From contig NZ_VTWS01000005.1 in NCBI RefSeq assembly GCF_008727875.1, positions 558,001-622,000 on the forward strand: DNA of 64,000 nucleotides. The letters are read 5' to 3'. How positions within the stretch are numbered: position 1 is the first letter of the stretch; every line of letters begins with the position of its first letter. The position numbers and the translations under genes were made by a program. Source of the DNA: Larkinella humicola (GTDB lineage: Bacteria; Bacteroidota; Bacteroidia; Cytophagales; Spirosomataceae). The notes beneath the pieces were generated by a model. It made no database searches and had not been told where the DNA came from. It saw only the letters and a program-made list of their open reading frames with translations. This document shows, in pieces, positions 25,005 to 33,884 of this stretch.

Positions 25005-28000
25005 TTACGCCGATGGGATAGAATGACTGTCGGGTTCAATGGGCAACCGGATCGTAAACGTTGATCCCTGTGTTTCCTGGCTTTCGACGGTGAGCGTCCC
25101 CCCGTGAAGCTCTACAAACTGACGGGCAATCACCAGACCGAGTCCGGTGCCCTGAATGCTGGCGGTATTGCTAGCCCGGAAAAAGGTTTGAAAGAGCGAC
25201 GAAAGCTCGGTAGCCGGGATGCCGATGCCTTCATCGGTGACCTCAATGACCAACGTCTGTTTCTCAAACCGGATCGCCAGACCGGGATTGGTTTTTGAAA
25301 ATTTAAAGGCATTCGAAAGTAAATTAACCAAAACGTGGGTCATCAGCTTTTCATCCAGGTATGCGCGGGACGACGGCCCGACCAACGAAACACGGACGGT
25401 TCGCCCGTCGGGCTGATGGCTAAAATGACTGCCGATGATCTGCTGACACAACGCCAGCACATCGACCCAGCGGGGATTGAAAGCCACTTTGCCCGATTCA
25501 ATCTTACCGATGGTGAGCATGTCTGAGAGCAGGCCGGTATAATTCTGAACCTGCTGCTGAATCACCCCCAAATAGTTTTTAATGGCCGGCCTGGCGGTTT
25601 CCGGCGGTTGTTCCAGATAGAGACGAATCAAATCGACACTGGTCTGGATCGTGGCCAGGGGCGTCCGGAATTCGTGCGACGCCGTCGAAACAACCTGCGA
25701 CTTGAGCTTGCTGAGTTCCTGTTCGCGGGCCAGGGATTGCTGCAACACCAATTCCTTTTCTTTCTGGCTGGTGATGTCGTTGGCAATCCCGATATACCGA
25801 ACCGGCACGCCCTGGCTGTCTTTCATGACGAACGTTCGGATCAGGAGCCACCGAATCGCCTGGTGCGTCCCTTTCACGCGGCATTGAACCGTCACTTCCT
25901 GCCCCTGCCGGTATTTTTCAAATTCGGCCAGCGTTGCGGCCCGGTCTTCTTCCAGAATCGTGTCCAGAAAAGAATGCTCGTTCCCGGGCACCTGCTGGCG
26001 TACAATCCCAAACACGCGCTCATACGCCGGATTGATATACAGCAACTTGAACGGCTCGACCGCGTGAATCCAGAAGACCTCATCCACGTTTTCGGCAATC
26101 TCGCGAAACCGCTGCTCGCTCTCCCGCAGGGCATCTTCGGCCAGTTTTCGCTGGGTAATATCACGGGCCGACCCGTATACCAGATTATCGATTCCAATGG
26201 CATTCCACTCGATGATCCGGTAGGTGCCGTCTTTTTTGCGAAACCGGTTAATCTGGTTGCGAACTGGTCGGTGCAGAATGCCTGTCAGCAGATTTTGAAA
26301 AACAAACTTCTGTTCATCGGGATGCAGCAAATGCAAAAACGGAATGGCCATCAACTCAGCTTCCGTATACCCCAGCGCAACCTGAAAAGCCTGGTTGATT
26401 TTCGATATATTGCCCTGGCTGTCGGAAATGCAGTGCATGTCCAGCGCCCCCACAAAGAAGGTGTTCAGCTCCCGGTTTTTCTGTTTCAGTTTTTCTTCAG
26501 CCGCCTTGAGCAACGAAATATCCGTCGCCATGCCCACATACCCCGTGATCTCGCCTTCTTCATTTTGCAGCGTGCTGGTGGTTAACAAAACCGGAAACCG
26601 CTTTCCGCCTTTGCCCTCAATCAGGCATTCGGTCTGAAAAAACCCCTGTTCTTGCAGGATCGGCTGAATCAGAAAAGTAGGCGGGGCACTGGGTAGTTCG
26701 GCCTGGTAGGTCAGAATGGGAACCGGTGCTTCGGAAACGTCAAAACGCGTCCTTGGGTGTCTTCCAATGAGTTCGTCGGCCCGGTAGCCCGACACCTGTT
26801 CAACGGCCGGATTCGCCGTCAGAACCACGCCCTGCGTATCGGTTGAGATGATGGCCTGCCCGGCATTTTTGAGGATGGCGTTTTGCAGTGCCAGGAGTTG
26901 TCCAATTTCCCGGGTTCGCTCCGCCACCCGTTGTTCGAGCTGTTCAGTATGCTGCTGAAGCTGTTCGTTGAGATGCTGCTGGTAAATAACGATGGCTAGC
27001 TGACTGGCCACCTCGCCGGCAATCTGGCGGTATTCTTCCGTAAAAAACCGGGGCGTGTGCGACAGCAGCACAAAAGCGCCGATGTATTGCTGCTGGCTGA
27101 ACAGCGGAATAACGAGCAGCGACCGAAACCCCCGTTTATACAGGTTCAGTTCCGGCGGAATGCCCACAGAATCCGGTTGCAGGTGATCCAGCAGCCAGGA
27201 TTGCCCACTCAGCAACGGTTCGACGTGAAACAGGTGGCTGGGCAATCCGGAAGCCGTTCGGGTAGCCCTTTCATTGCCCACCAGCCAGCTTTCCGCCTGC
27301 GCCAGTCCCGTCGCGTGGTTGAACCGAAAAACCACCAGTTGCTCGCACGGAACCAGTTCCCGGATGTGCAGAAGGGCGGCCGCTTCGGGGCCCTGTTCGG
27401 TCAAGCTCTGGTTGAGCAAGGCCCGTTCAATGGCCTGAAACCCCTGAAGCCGCTGGTTTGTCCGGGTTAATGCCTGATTGATTTGGTGCAGTTGTTCATT
27501 CTTTTGGTGCAGCAGATCGGCCTGCTCCCGCAGTGCCTGTTGCTGCTTTTGCAGGGGTGTATTGTCCAGATACGTCAGCAACACCCCGTCTCCGATCCGG
27601 GTCAGATGGCCTTCCACCCACAAATCCAGCCCATCGGCCTGGTAATGCGTTTCGTAGTGTTTGGGAATTCCGGTTTGTAACACCTCCACGAGTCGCCCCA
27701 AAGAACCCTGTTCGCGGGCCGAAGGGAAAATATCGAGGACGCTGCGGTTGATCAGTTGCTCAACGGAGAGACCCACCGTCCGGGCGTTGACCGGATTAGT
27801 TAAGACATAGCGAAAGTCCGTAACATTACCAGCCTCGTTCCGAACCGGATGAAACAACGTCAGGCCGGCCGGTAAATGTTCCACAATCGTTTTCAGCAAC
27901 TGGGTTTGTTGCTCCAGCGCCAGTTGGGCTTGTTTGGACGCGGTAATATCGAGGGAGGTGATGATGATCCCTTCGTATTTTTTGCTCACCGTGACATCCA

Positions 28001-28331
28001 CCCAGTTTATGTGGCTGCCAATCGGATGTGGCCTTTCAAAGCGCTGGGTGATGCCGGTTTCCCAGGCCTGAACGTACCGGCTAAATACGCCCGTATCGAC
28101 AAAACTGGGAAAAACCTGGAGCATCGTCCTCTGACCAATCTCGCCGGGCGTCAGGGCCGACATCGTCAGGGCAGCATGATTCCCCCAAATGTAGCGAAAG
28201 TCGGCTACCTGGTCGTTCTGAAAAATAGGCTGGCAATACAACACCGCAACCGGGATGACATCCTGAAAACTCTCCAGTTGTTGTGCCCGAACGGTTTCGT
28301 CCTGAAAAATCATACACGCTGAGTACCCCAT
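25005..28331 (-). CDS. Large cytoplasmic PAS/GAF sensor histidine kinase
   Basis: 1108 aa; ATG 28313 (MIFQDETVRAQ) is an equally possible start. No signal peptide or membrane helix is evident. In order, there are two PAS-like domains (about 20-130 and 145-260), a coiled coil, a GAF domain (about 290-440) and a second coiled coil (EQLEQRVAERTREI). Three PAS domains (about 470-850; YVGMATDISLLK, YGSARDITQRK, YIGIANDITSQK ends) follow. HisKA has STASHEFRTPLATIQ (His near 875). HATPase_c (about 985-1095) has NLLSNAFKF, DEGIGIP and GTGLGLVIARQF. It probably signals with the receiver-kinase protein encoded next. It lies about 100 bp behind the last permease of padR operon 2 and could be co-transcribed with it. 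Confidence 0.9.
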   Translation of the reverse strand: MGYSACMIFQDETVRAQQLESFQDVIPVAVLYCQPIFQNDQVADFRYIWGNHAALTMSALTPGEIGQRTMLQVFPSFVDTGVFSRYVQAWETGITQRFERPHPIGSHINWVDVTVSKKYEGIIITSLDITASKQAQLALEQQTQLLKTIVEHLPAGLTLFHPVRNEAGNVTDFRYVLTNPVNARTVGLSVEQLINRSVLDIFPSAREQGSLGRLVEVLQTGIPKHYETHYQADGLDLWVEGHLTRIGDGVLLTYLDNTPLQKQQQALREQADLLHQKNEQLHQINQALTRTNQRLQGFQAIERALLNQSLTEQGPEAAALLHIRELVPCEQLVVFRFNHATGLAQAESWLVGNERATRTASGLPSHLFHVEPLLSGQSWLLDHLQPDSVGIPPELNLYKRGFRSLLVIPLFSQQQYIGAFVLLSHTPRFFTEEYRQIAGEVASQLAIVIYQQHLNEQLQQHTEQLEQRVAERTREIGQLLALQNAILKNAGQAIISTDTQGVVLTANPAVEQVSGYRADELIGRHPRTRFDVSEAPVPILTYQAELPSAPPTFLIQPILQEQGFFQTECLIEGKGGKRFPVLLTTSTLQNEEGEITGYVGMATDISLLKAAEEKLKQKNRELNTFFVGALDMHCISDSQGNISKINQAFQVALGYTEAELMAIPFLHLLHPDEQKFVFQNLLTGILHRPVRNQINRFRKKDGTYRIIEWNAIGIDNLVYGSARDITQRKLAEDALRESEQRFREIAENVDEVFWIHAVEPFKLLYINPAYERVFGIVRQQVPGNEHSFLDTILEEDRAATLAEFEKYRQGQEVTVQCRVKGTHQAIRWLLIRTFVMKDSQGVPVRYIGIANDITSQKEKELVLQQSLAREQELSKLKSQVVSTASHEFRTPLATIQTSVDLIRLYLEQPPETARPAIKNYLGVIQQQVQNYTGLLSDMLTIGKIESGKVAFNPRWVDVLALCQQIIGSHFSHQPDGRTVRVSLVGPSSRAYLDEKLMTHVLVNLLSNAFKFSKTNPGLAIRFEKQTLVIEVTDEGIGIPATELSSLFQTFFRASNTASIQGTGLGLVIARQFVELHGGTLTVESQETQGSTFTIRLPIEPDSHSIPSA

Positions 28332-28433
28332 TTGGAAGCCTGTAGGGGTCTGGCCTACAAAGAGGTAAGTACCTGATTACGGCAAAAATTGAGCCAGATA
28401 GCGGGCTCACTCCGTAATCATTGCGTGCTCACT

Positions 28434-31085
28434 TTATTCGGAACGCAGCGACTTCACGGGACTCCTGAAAGCGGCTTTGACAGACTCATAAGACACGGTG
28501 AGCAGGGTAATGCCCATAGTCAGCAGCGCGGCCAGCGCAAAAATCCACCAGCTCAGCTCAATCCGGTATTCGTAGCTCCGGAGCCAGTGGGTCATCAGCC
28601 ACCAGCCCAGCGGAGCAGCCACCAGAAAGCCCAGCAAAACCAACTTGCCGAACTCCCGGCCAAACAGCCACAAAAGCTGCACCTGAGTGGCTCCAAGCAC
28701 TTTCCGGACGCCGATTTCCTTCGTCTTCGATTCGGCCATGAACGCCACCAAACCGTAGACGCCCAGACCACCAATCAGAATGGCCACCAGCGAAAACACC
28801 TGAATCAGTCCCAGCAAAATCCGTTCGGTCACGTAAAACTCATTCACCAGGTCGTCTACGAAAACCGGCTTGAAGATGTTTTCGGGAAACTGCCCATTCC
28901 AGACTTTCTCAACCGCCTGAACCGTAGCAGTCCGGTTGTCCGGAACTACTTTTAAAGCGGCTATGGCGAAATCCGTATGCGAATTGAGCAGGGCCATGGG
29001 CGGCACACTGCCGTGGACTTTGCCAATCTGAAAATCATTCACTACGCCCACCACGGTTTGGGTTCTCCCAAAAACCGTGAGCCGTTTGCCCAGGATAGCC
29101 GCGGGGGTTGGCAGCGTCAGTTGTTTGATCATGGCCTGATTCACCAGCACTTCGTTGTTCGTCGAATCGTTGGTGCGGAAATTCCGCCCGGCAACCAGCT
29201 TCAGGCCGAACAGCGGAATGTAGTCTTTGTCGCCTACTTTCACATTAACCGGGAATTTCTCCGGTTCCGGATGACTGTCGTAGGTAAACGGAACCGGCGG
29301 CCGGCGATACGAAGCGGGGGGATCGCCCGCCAGCGCCACCTGTTCAACGCCGGGGAGCTGAGCCAGTTGCTCGCGCAGGGTCTGTTGTTTCAGTGGGTTG
29401 TTCGTCGGCACCGGAACCGTCAGCACCGATTCTTTCCTAAAACCCAGATCGGCCTGCTGCATGTGCTGCACCTGCCTCGTCATGACAATGGCCCCAATCA
29501 CGAAAAGTTGCGTAATGAAAAACTGAACGACCACCAGACCGCGCCGAACCGAAACGCCACCGATCTGTTGCGTCGTCAGCCGTCCGCGCAACGCCATGAC
29601 CGGATTGAACCGCGACAGAATCAGGGCCGGATAGAAACCGGCCAGCAGAATGACCGCCAGAATCAGCCCACCAAACCACCACAACGCGTCGGGCCGAAAC
29701 ACATTCAGCACCGAGAGATCCGCATTCAATTTCGCCAAAGCCGTATTCAACAGGGGCAGGTTGAGTTGAGTCAACAGTAAGGCCAGCCCGACTGCCGCCA
29801 GCACCACCAGGGTGGTTTCGGTCAGAAACTGGCCGATCAACTGCCCGCGCGTGCTCCCGATCGCTTTCCGAACGCCCACTTCTTTCGACCGTTTGATGGC
29901 GCGGGCCGTGGCGACGTTGACAAAATTGATGCAGGCAGCCCCAACCAGAAAGAGGCCCAGGATGATCAGCGCATACAGAATAGGGCGCGGGGCATGACCG
30001 CCGTATTGGGGATTGTGGTTCAGGTCGCTCAGGGGCAAGGCTCGAAAGTCCAGCCGTTTCGCTTCCGGCCCGGCCAGGTATTTTCGGCGAATGGCCGGAA
30101 AGGCCCGGGTCAACTGACCAACGGAAGCTCCTTCCCGAAGCGTTACAAAGCACAGGGCAGCGGGGGCATCCCAGCGTTGCATGGCGTGTGAATCGCCCGT
30201 TAACACGGGAAAAGTCGTGTAGGAAACCAGCATCTCCAGGGGCAGCTTGGTATTGGACGGCGGGTTTTTGATAACGCCCGTAACGGTCAGGCTCGTCTGG
30301 TTATCAAACCGCAGTGTACGGCCGATGGGGTCGGCATTGTCGAAGTATTTGTGGGCGTAGCGTTCCGATAAAACAACCGTATTGGGCGCGTTCAGGGCGG
30401 TTTCCGGACTTCCTTTTACCCATTCCGTTCCGAATACCTCAAAATACTGTGGTTCGACAAACCCGATGTTCCGCGATTCTTCAAACTTCTTTGCCAAACC
30501 GCCTTTTCCGTCCGGTATTCCGATGATTTTCCGGAACGCCAGTTCCAGCCGGACGGCGGTTTCCACAAACGGATAATCCCGGCGCAGCACATCGCCCAGC
30601 GGCCGGGGCGTGGCATCGCTCGGAACCACCTGATCGTGCCGAATGTCTGTCACGACCCAGTAGGTCCGGTCGGCCTTGGCGTGATACCGGTCGAAGCTGA
30701 ACAGCCAGTCGACCAGCAGAAAAATCATCAGGCCACTCGCCAGACCGATGGCCAATCCGACCGTGCTGATGGCACTCGAAAGGCGGTTTCGCCAGAGATT
30801 GCGCAGGGAAATCAGAAGGTAATTGCTTAGCATAGTTGGGTTTAGAATAGAAATTAAAGAAGAATCATCCGATTTAAACGGCCATCCGGCCGAACGTCGG
30901 CCCGGTCGGGGCTTTGCAAATCCCAGCACCTCCCGCCAATACCGCAACCGGGCCCGCCGTTCGCCAATGCGTTTTACCTGAAAGGCAAACTCCTCGTGCA
31001 AATCGCCTTGTACCTCCTCCAGCCGGTGGGTAGAACAGAAGAATTTCAGAAGCTGGTCGGCGAGTTTTGGGGGAGCAGGTATCAC
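28434..31085 (-). CDS. Orphan ABC permease with N-terminal permease-prefix domain
   Basis: 883 aa. The prefix (residues 1-84) is of the second type: LADQLLKFFCSTHRLEEVQG, then DLHEEFAFQVKRIGERRAR. The core starts at internal Met85 (MLSNYLLISLRNLW). The core is of the FVNLATAQA subgroup (INFVNVATARAIKRSKEVG; IRK-type coupling VRKAIGSTRGQL). It is very like the prefix-less permease at 7152-9551, including the segment SVRRGLVVVQFFITQLFVIG. The second FtsX unit is ESKTKEIGVRKVLGATQVQL. The tail is SPVKSLRSE, with Ser in place of the usual Asn. It is the last of five permeases in padR operon 2. Confidence 0.93.
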   Translation of the reverse strand: MIPAPPKLADQLLKFFCSTHRLEEVQGDLHEEFAFQVKRIGERRARLRYWREVLGFAKPRPGRRSAGWPFKSDDSSLISILNPTMLSNYLLISLRNLWRNRLSSAISTVGLAIGLASGLMIFLLVDWLFSFDRYHAKADRTYWVVTDIRHDQVVPSDATPRPLGDVLRRDYPFVETAVRLELAFRKIIGIPDGKGGLAKKFEESRNIGFVEPQYFEVFGTEWVKGSPETALNAPNTVVLSERYAHKYFDNADPIGRTLRFDNQTSLTVTGVIKNPPSNTKLPLEMLVSYTTFPVLTGDSHAMQRWDAPAALCFVTLREGASVGQLTRAFPAIRRKYLAGPEAKRLDFRALPLSDLNHNPQYGGHAPRPILYALIILGLFLVGAACINFVNVATARAIKRSKEVGVRKAIGSTRGQLIGQFLTETTLVVLAAVGLALLLTQLNLPLLNTALAKLNADLSVLNVFRPDALWWFGGLILAVILLAGFYPALILSRFNPVMALRGRLTTQQIGGVSVRRGLVVVQFFITQLFVIGAIVMTRQVQHMQQADLGFRKESVLTVPVPTNNPLKQQTLREQLAQLPGVEQVALAGDPPASYRRPPVPFTYDSHPEPEKFPVNVKVGDKDYIPLFGLKLVAGRNFRTNDSTNNEVLVNQAMIKQLTLPTPAAILGKRLTVFGRTQTVVGVVNDFQIGKVHGSVPPMALLNSHTDFAIAALKVVPDNRTATVQAVEKVWNGQFPENIFKPVFVDDLVNEFYVTERILLGLIQVFSLVAILIGGLGVYGLVAFMAESKTKEIGVRKVLGATQVQLLWLFGREFGKLVLLGFLVAAPLGWWLMTHWLRSYEYRIELSWWIFALAALLTMGITLLTVSYESVKAAFRSPVKSLRSE

Positions 31086-31095
31086 GTCAACCTTT

Positions 31096-31197
31096 TTAAT
31101 TTAAAATGTTAAATGATGAATATTAAATATAAAAGGATAAGTACCGCCTAACTCCTTTGACATTCATCATTTGAAATTTACTATTTATTATTTCCTT
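31096..31197. repeat. Heptad-word inverted repeat H8
   Basis: AAATGAT/GAATATT-type words on the left and their complement (CATTCATCATTTGAAATTTA) on the right. Same class as H5, H6 and H11. Confidence 0.72.
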
Positions 31198-31200
31198 ATT

Positions 31201-33804
31201 TCATTCGTTTCTCAGGCTCTTCACCGGATTCATTAATGCCGCTTTAATCGCCTGATAACTGACCGTCAATAAAGTAATTACAGTAATCGACAATCCGGCG
31301 ATGATGAATACCCCCAGCTCCAGATCGACATGGTAGGCAAAGTTGTGCAGCCACTGCTGCAGCACCCAGCCGATGACCGGAAAAGCGATCACCAGCGCGA
31401 TCAACAACAGCTTCAGGAAATCCATGGACAGCATGACGGCGACATTGCCGACTGTGGCACCCACCACTTTCCGAATGCCGATTTCCTTCTGCCGCCGTTG
31501 GGCCGTAAAAGCCGCTAAACCGAACAGGCCCAGACAGGAAATGAGGATGGTGAGTCCGGCAAAATACCGGGATAAAACCCCGATCTGGCGCTCGGCGGCA
31601 TAGAGCGCCTGGTAGTTTTCGTCCAGAAACTGGTAGTCAAAAACGAGGCCCTGGTGGTGGGCTTCGAATACCTTCTGAATGCGCGCAATCGTCTGTTGTT
31701 CCGTGCCGCCCTGCATCTTCACCATGATGTTGGGCATGACTGGATAGACCTGGAAAAAGCACGGTTTCACGGTTTCATACAGCGATTCGAAGTTGAAGTT
31801 TCTGACCACGCCCACAATCTGCCGCTCCCGATCCCAGAACTTGACGGTTTTGCCAATCGGATCTTTTAATCCCATGCTTTTAATAGCCGCTTCGTTGAAA
31901 ATAATTTCGTTGTACGAACCCGGGTTGTTTGAAAAACCGCGCCCTTCTTTCAGCTCCATGCCGAGGGTTTCGATGAAGTTATAGCCCACTTCCAGGTTGG
32001 AAAACTCGATGTCTTTACCCGGCGGTTTTCCCGGCCACTGAAAACCGGAAATGGCCCCGTGGTCGCCGGTCAGGTTGTGGTAATAACTCGACGCGTTGAC
32101 CACGCCCGGAATCGTTTTGATTTCGGCCAGAAAACCCTCTGCCGATTTCAGCTTGACGGAATCCATTTCCAGCGGAATTTCGAAATGAATGATATTCTCC
32201 CGGTTGTAGCCCAGATTTTTGGTCTGGATATACTCAATCTGACGATACACCACCAGAACCGAGACGATAAACAGGATGGAAACCGTGAATTGAAAAACCA
32301 CCAGGCCTTTTCTGACCAGCAACTCGCCGACCGACGTTTTGAGTTTGCCTTTCAAAACCGCCGTCGGATTAAAACCGGAAAGATACAAAGCCGGGTAACT
32401 CCCGGCGATTAAACCGGTCAGTGCCGTGATGCCGACAATCGCCAGCAGCAGCGTGCCGTCAAACTCCAGACTGATGTGTTTGCCGGTAATCAAATTGAAT
32501 TGTGGAAGCAACAGGATCAGGAGAAAAACCGCTATAATGAGCGACAGAAAAGCCATCAAAAGAGATTCGCCCAGGTATTGAAAAACCAGCGAACTGCGCA
32601 GCGCTCCCACCACTTTTTTGATGCCTACTTCTTTGATTCGCCCCGACGCTTTCGCCGTCGATAAATTCATAAAATTGATGCAGGCAATGAGCAGAATGAA
32701 GACCGCGATGACCGAAAACAGTTTTACATAGGTAATCCGTCCGCCAACTGGCTTGCCATTTTCAAATTGTCCGTGGAGGTATTTATCGGAATACCGGATT
32801 GCGAATAATTGCGTCTTCGTTTTATCTTTTGTCTGTAAATAATTCCTGATTTTTGCATTAAATCGATCTAAATCAGTACCTTCCCTCAAAACCAGAAACG
32901 TACTTGGATCACTATTCCCCCAGTTTTCCATACCGGGTCGTCTGACAAAAAAGACGTTAAAACTGAACAGAAGGTCAAACGGTTCGGTCGAATTGGCCGG
33001 GCTATTGGCGAAAATACCACCCACCCGGTAGGTTCCGCTGAATTCCTCGTGATCCCATTTGACGGCCTTGCCAAGCACATCTTTCGTAGTACCAAACAGT
33101 TTTATAGCCACCTCCTCGGAAAGCGCAACGGTATGGTTATCCGAAAAAAGGCTGTTTTGATCTCCCTGGAGAAACGGGCAGGTAAAGACATTAAAGTAAT
33201 CCTTCCCAACAAACTGCCCACCCGATTTTAGCCGGGTTTCGCCCACTGAAATGATCCCTTTGCTGGAAAACCAGGACGCCGGAACCACCGTAACAGCGTG
33301 CTCGACTTCGGGCATTTCGGCCGCCAGCGCATCCGCCAGCAAACCGGGCGTATGATTGATGGTGTTCACGTCATCTTCGTGAAAATGATTGGCCATGACC
33401 TGAAAAAGCTGCTCGTCTTTTTCATTGTATGTATCCATGCGTAATTCATCCTTCACCCACAGATAAATCAACAACGTACACGCCAAACCGGTGGATAAAC
33501 CGACCAGGTTAAGCGCCGTAAACTGACGGTCTTTCGTCAAATTTCGCCAGGCAATTTTGACATGATTCCGGAACATAATCGGGTTCGTTCGATGCGTTGT
33601 TGACTCTTTTTTTGACCTTTTTTTACTCGCAGACGACAGCACAAATCCCAGCACTTCCCGCCAATACCGCAACCGGGCCCGCCGTTCGCCCATGCGTTTT
33701 ACCTGAAAGGCAAACTCCTCGTGCAAATCGCCTTGAATCTCCTCCAGCCGGTGGGGAGAACAGAAAAAGCTCAGAAGCTGGTCGGCGAGTTGGGGTGGTT
33801 GCAT
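31201..33804 (-). CDS. Orphan ABC permease with N-terminal permease-prefix domain
   Basis: 867 aa from ATG 33804 (MQPPQLADQLLSFFC). An upstream in-frame ATG at 33849 lies within repeat H9 and is rejected. Prefix at 1-76, core from internal Met77 (MFRNHVKIAWRNLT). It is of the KVVGA subgroup: INFMNLSTAKASGRIKEVG, then IKKVVGALRSSL, with Lys in place of the usual Arg. The second FtsX unit has QRRQKEIGIRKVVGATVGNV, where most have EQRTKEIG. The tail is NPVKSLRNE. The first 150 nt are nearly identical (about 95 percent by eye) to the prefix of the following gene at 28434-31085, though the cores belong to different subgroups. Confidence 0.93.
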   Translation of the reverse strand: MQPPQLADQLLSFFCSPHRLEEIQGDLHEEFAFQVKRMGERRARLRYWREVLGFVLSSASKKRSKKESTTHRTNPIMFRNHVKIAWRNLTKDRQFTALNLVGLSTGLACTLLIYLWVKDELRMDTYNEKDEQLFQVMANHFHEDDVNTINHTPGLLADALAAEMPEVEHAVTVVPASWFSSKGIISVGETRLKSGGQFVGKDYFNVFTCPFLQGDQNSLFSDNHTVALSEEVAIKLFGTTKDVLGKAVKWDHEEFSGTYRVGGIFANSPANSTEPFDLLFSFNVFFVRRPGMENWGNSDPSTFLVLREGTDLDRFNAKIRNYLQTKDKTKTQLFAIRYSDKYLHGQFENGKPVGGRITYVKLFSVIAVFILLIACINFMNLSTAKASGRIKEVGIKKVVGALRSSLVFQYLGESLLMAFLSLIIAVFLLILLLPQFNLITGKHISLEFDGTLLLAIVGITALTGLIAGSYPALYLSGFNPTAVLKGKLKTSVGELLVRKGLVVFQFTVSILFIVSVLVVYRQIEYIQTKNLGYNRENIIHFEIPLEMDSVKLKSAEGFLAEIKTIPGVVNASSYYHNLTGDHGAISGFQWPGKPPGKDIEFSNLEVGYNFIETLGMELKEGRGFSNNPGSYNEIIFNEAAIKSMGLKDPIGKTVKFWDRERQIVGVVRNFNFESLYETVKPCFFQVYPVMPNIMVKMQGGTEQQTIARIQKVFEAHHQGLVFDYQFLDENYQALYAAERQIGVLSRYFAGLTILISCLGLFGLAAFTAQRRQKEIGIRKVVGATVGNVAVMLSMDFLKLLLIALVIAFPVIGWVLQQWLHNFAYHVDLELGVFIIAGLSITVITLLTVSYQAIKAALMNPVKSLRNE

Positions 33805-33884
33805 AGAGTTATGAGTGAAGAGTGAAGAATTATGAGTTGGCTGACGCACTTAACTCATAATTCTTCACTCTTAATTCTTCATTC
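33805..33884. repeat. Heptad-word inverted repeat H9
   Basis: GAGTTAT/GAGTGAA/GAATTAT words, with a centre containing GGCTGACGCA, the reverse complement of the H1 loop. It directly abuts the start codon of one permease and the stop of the next. Confidence 0.75.
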
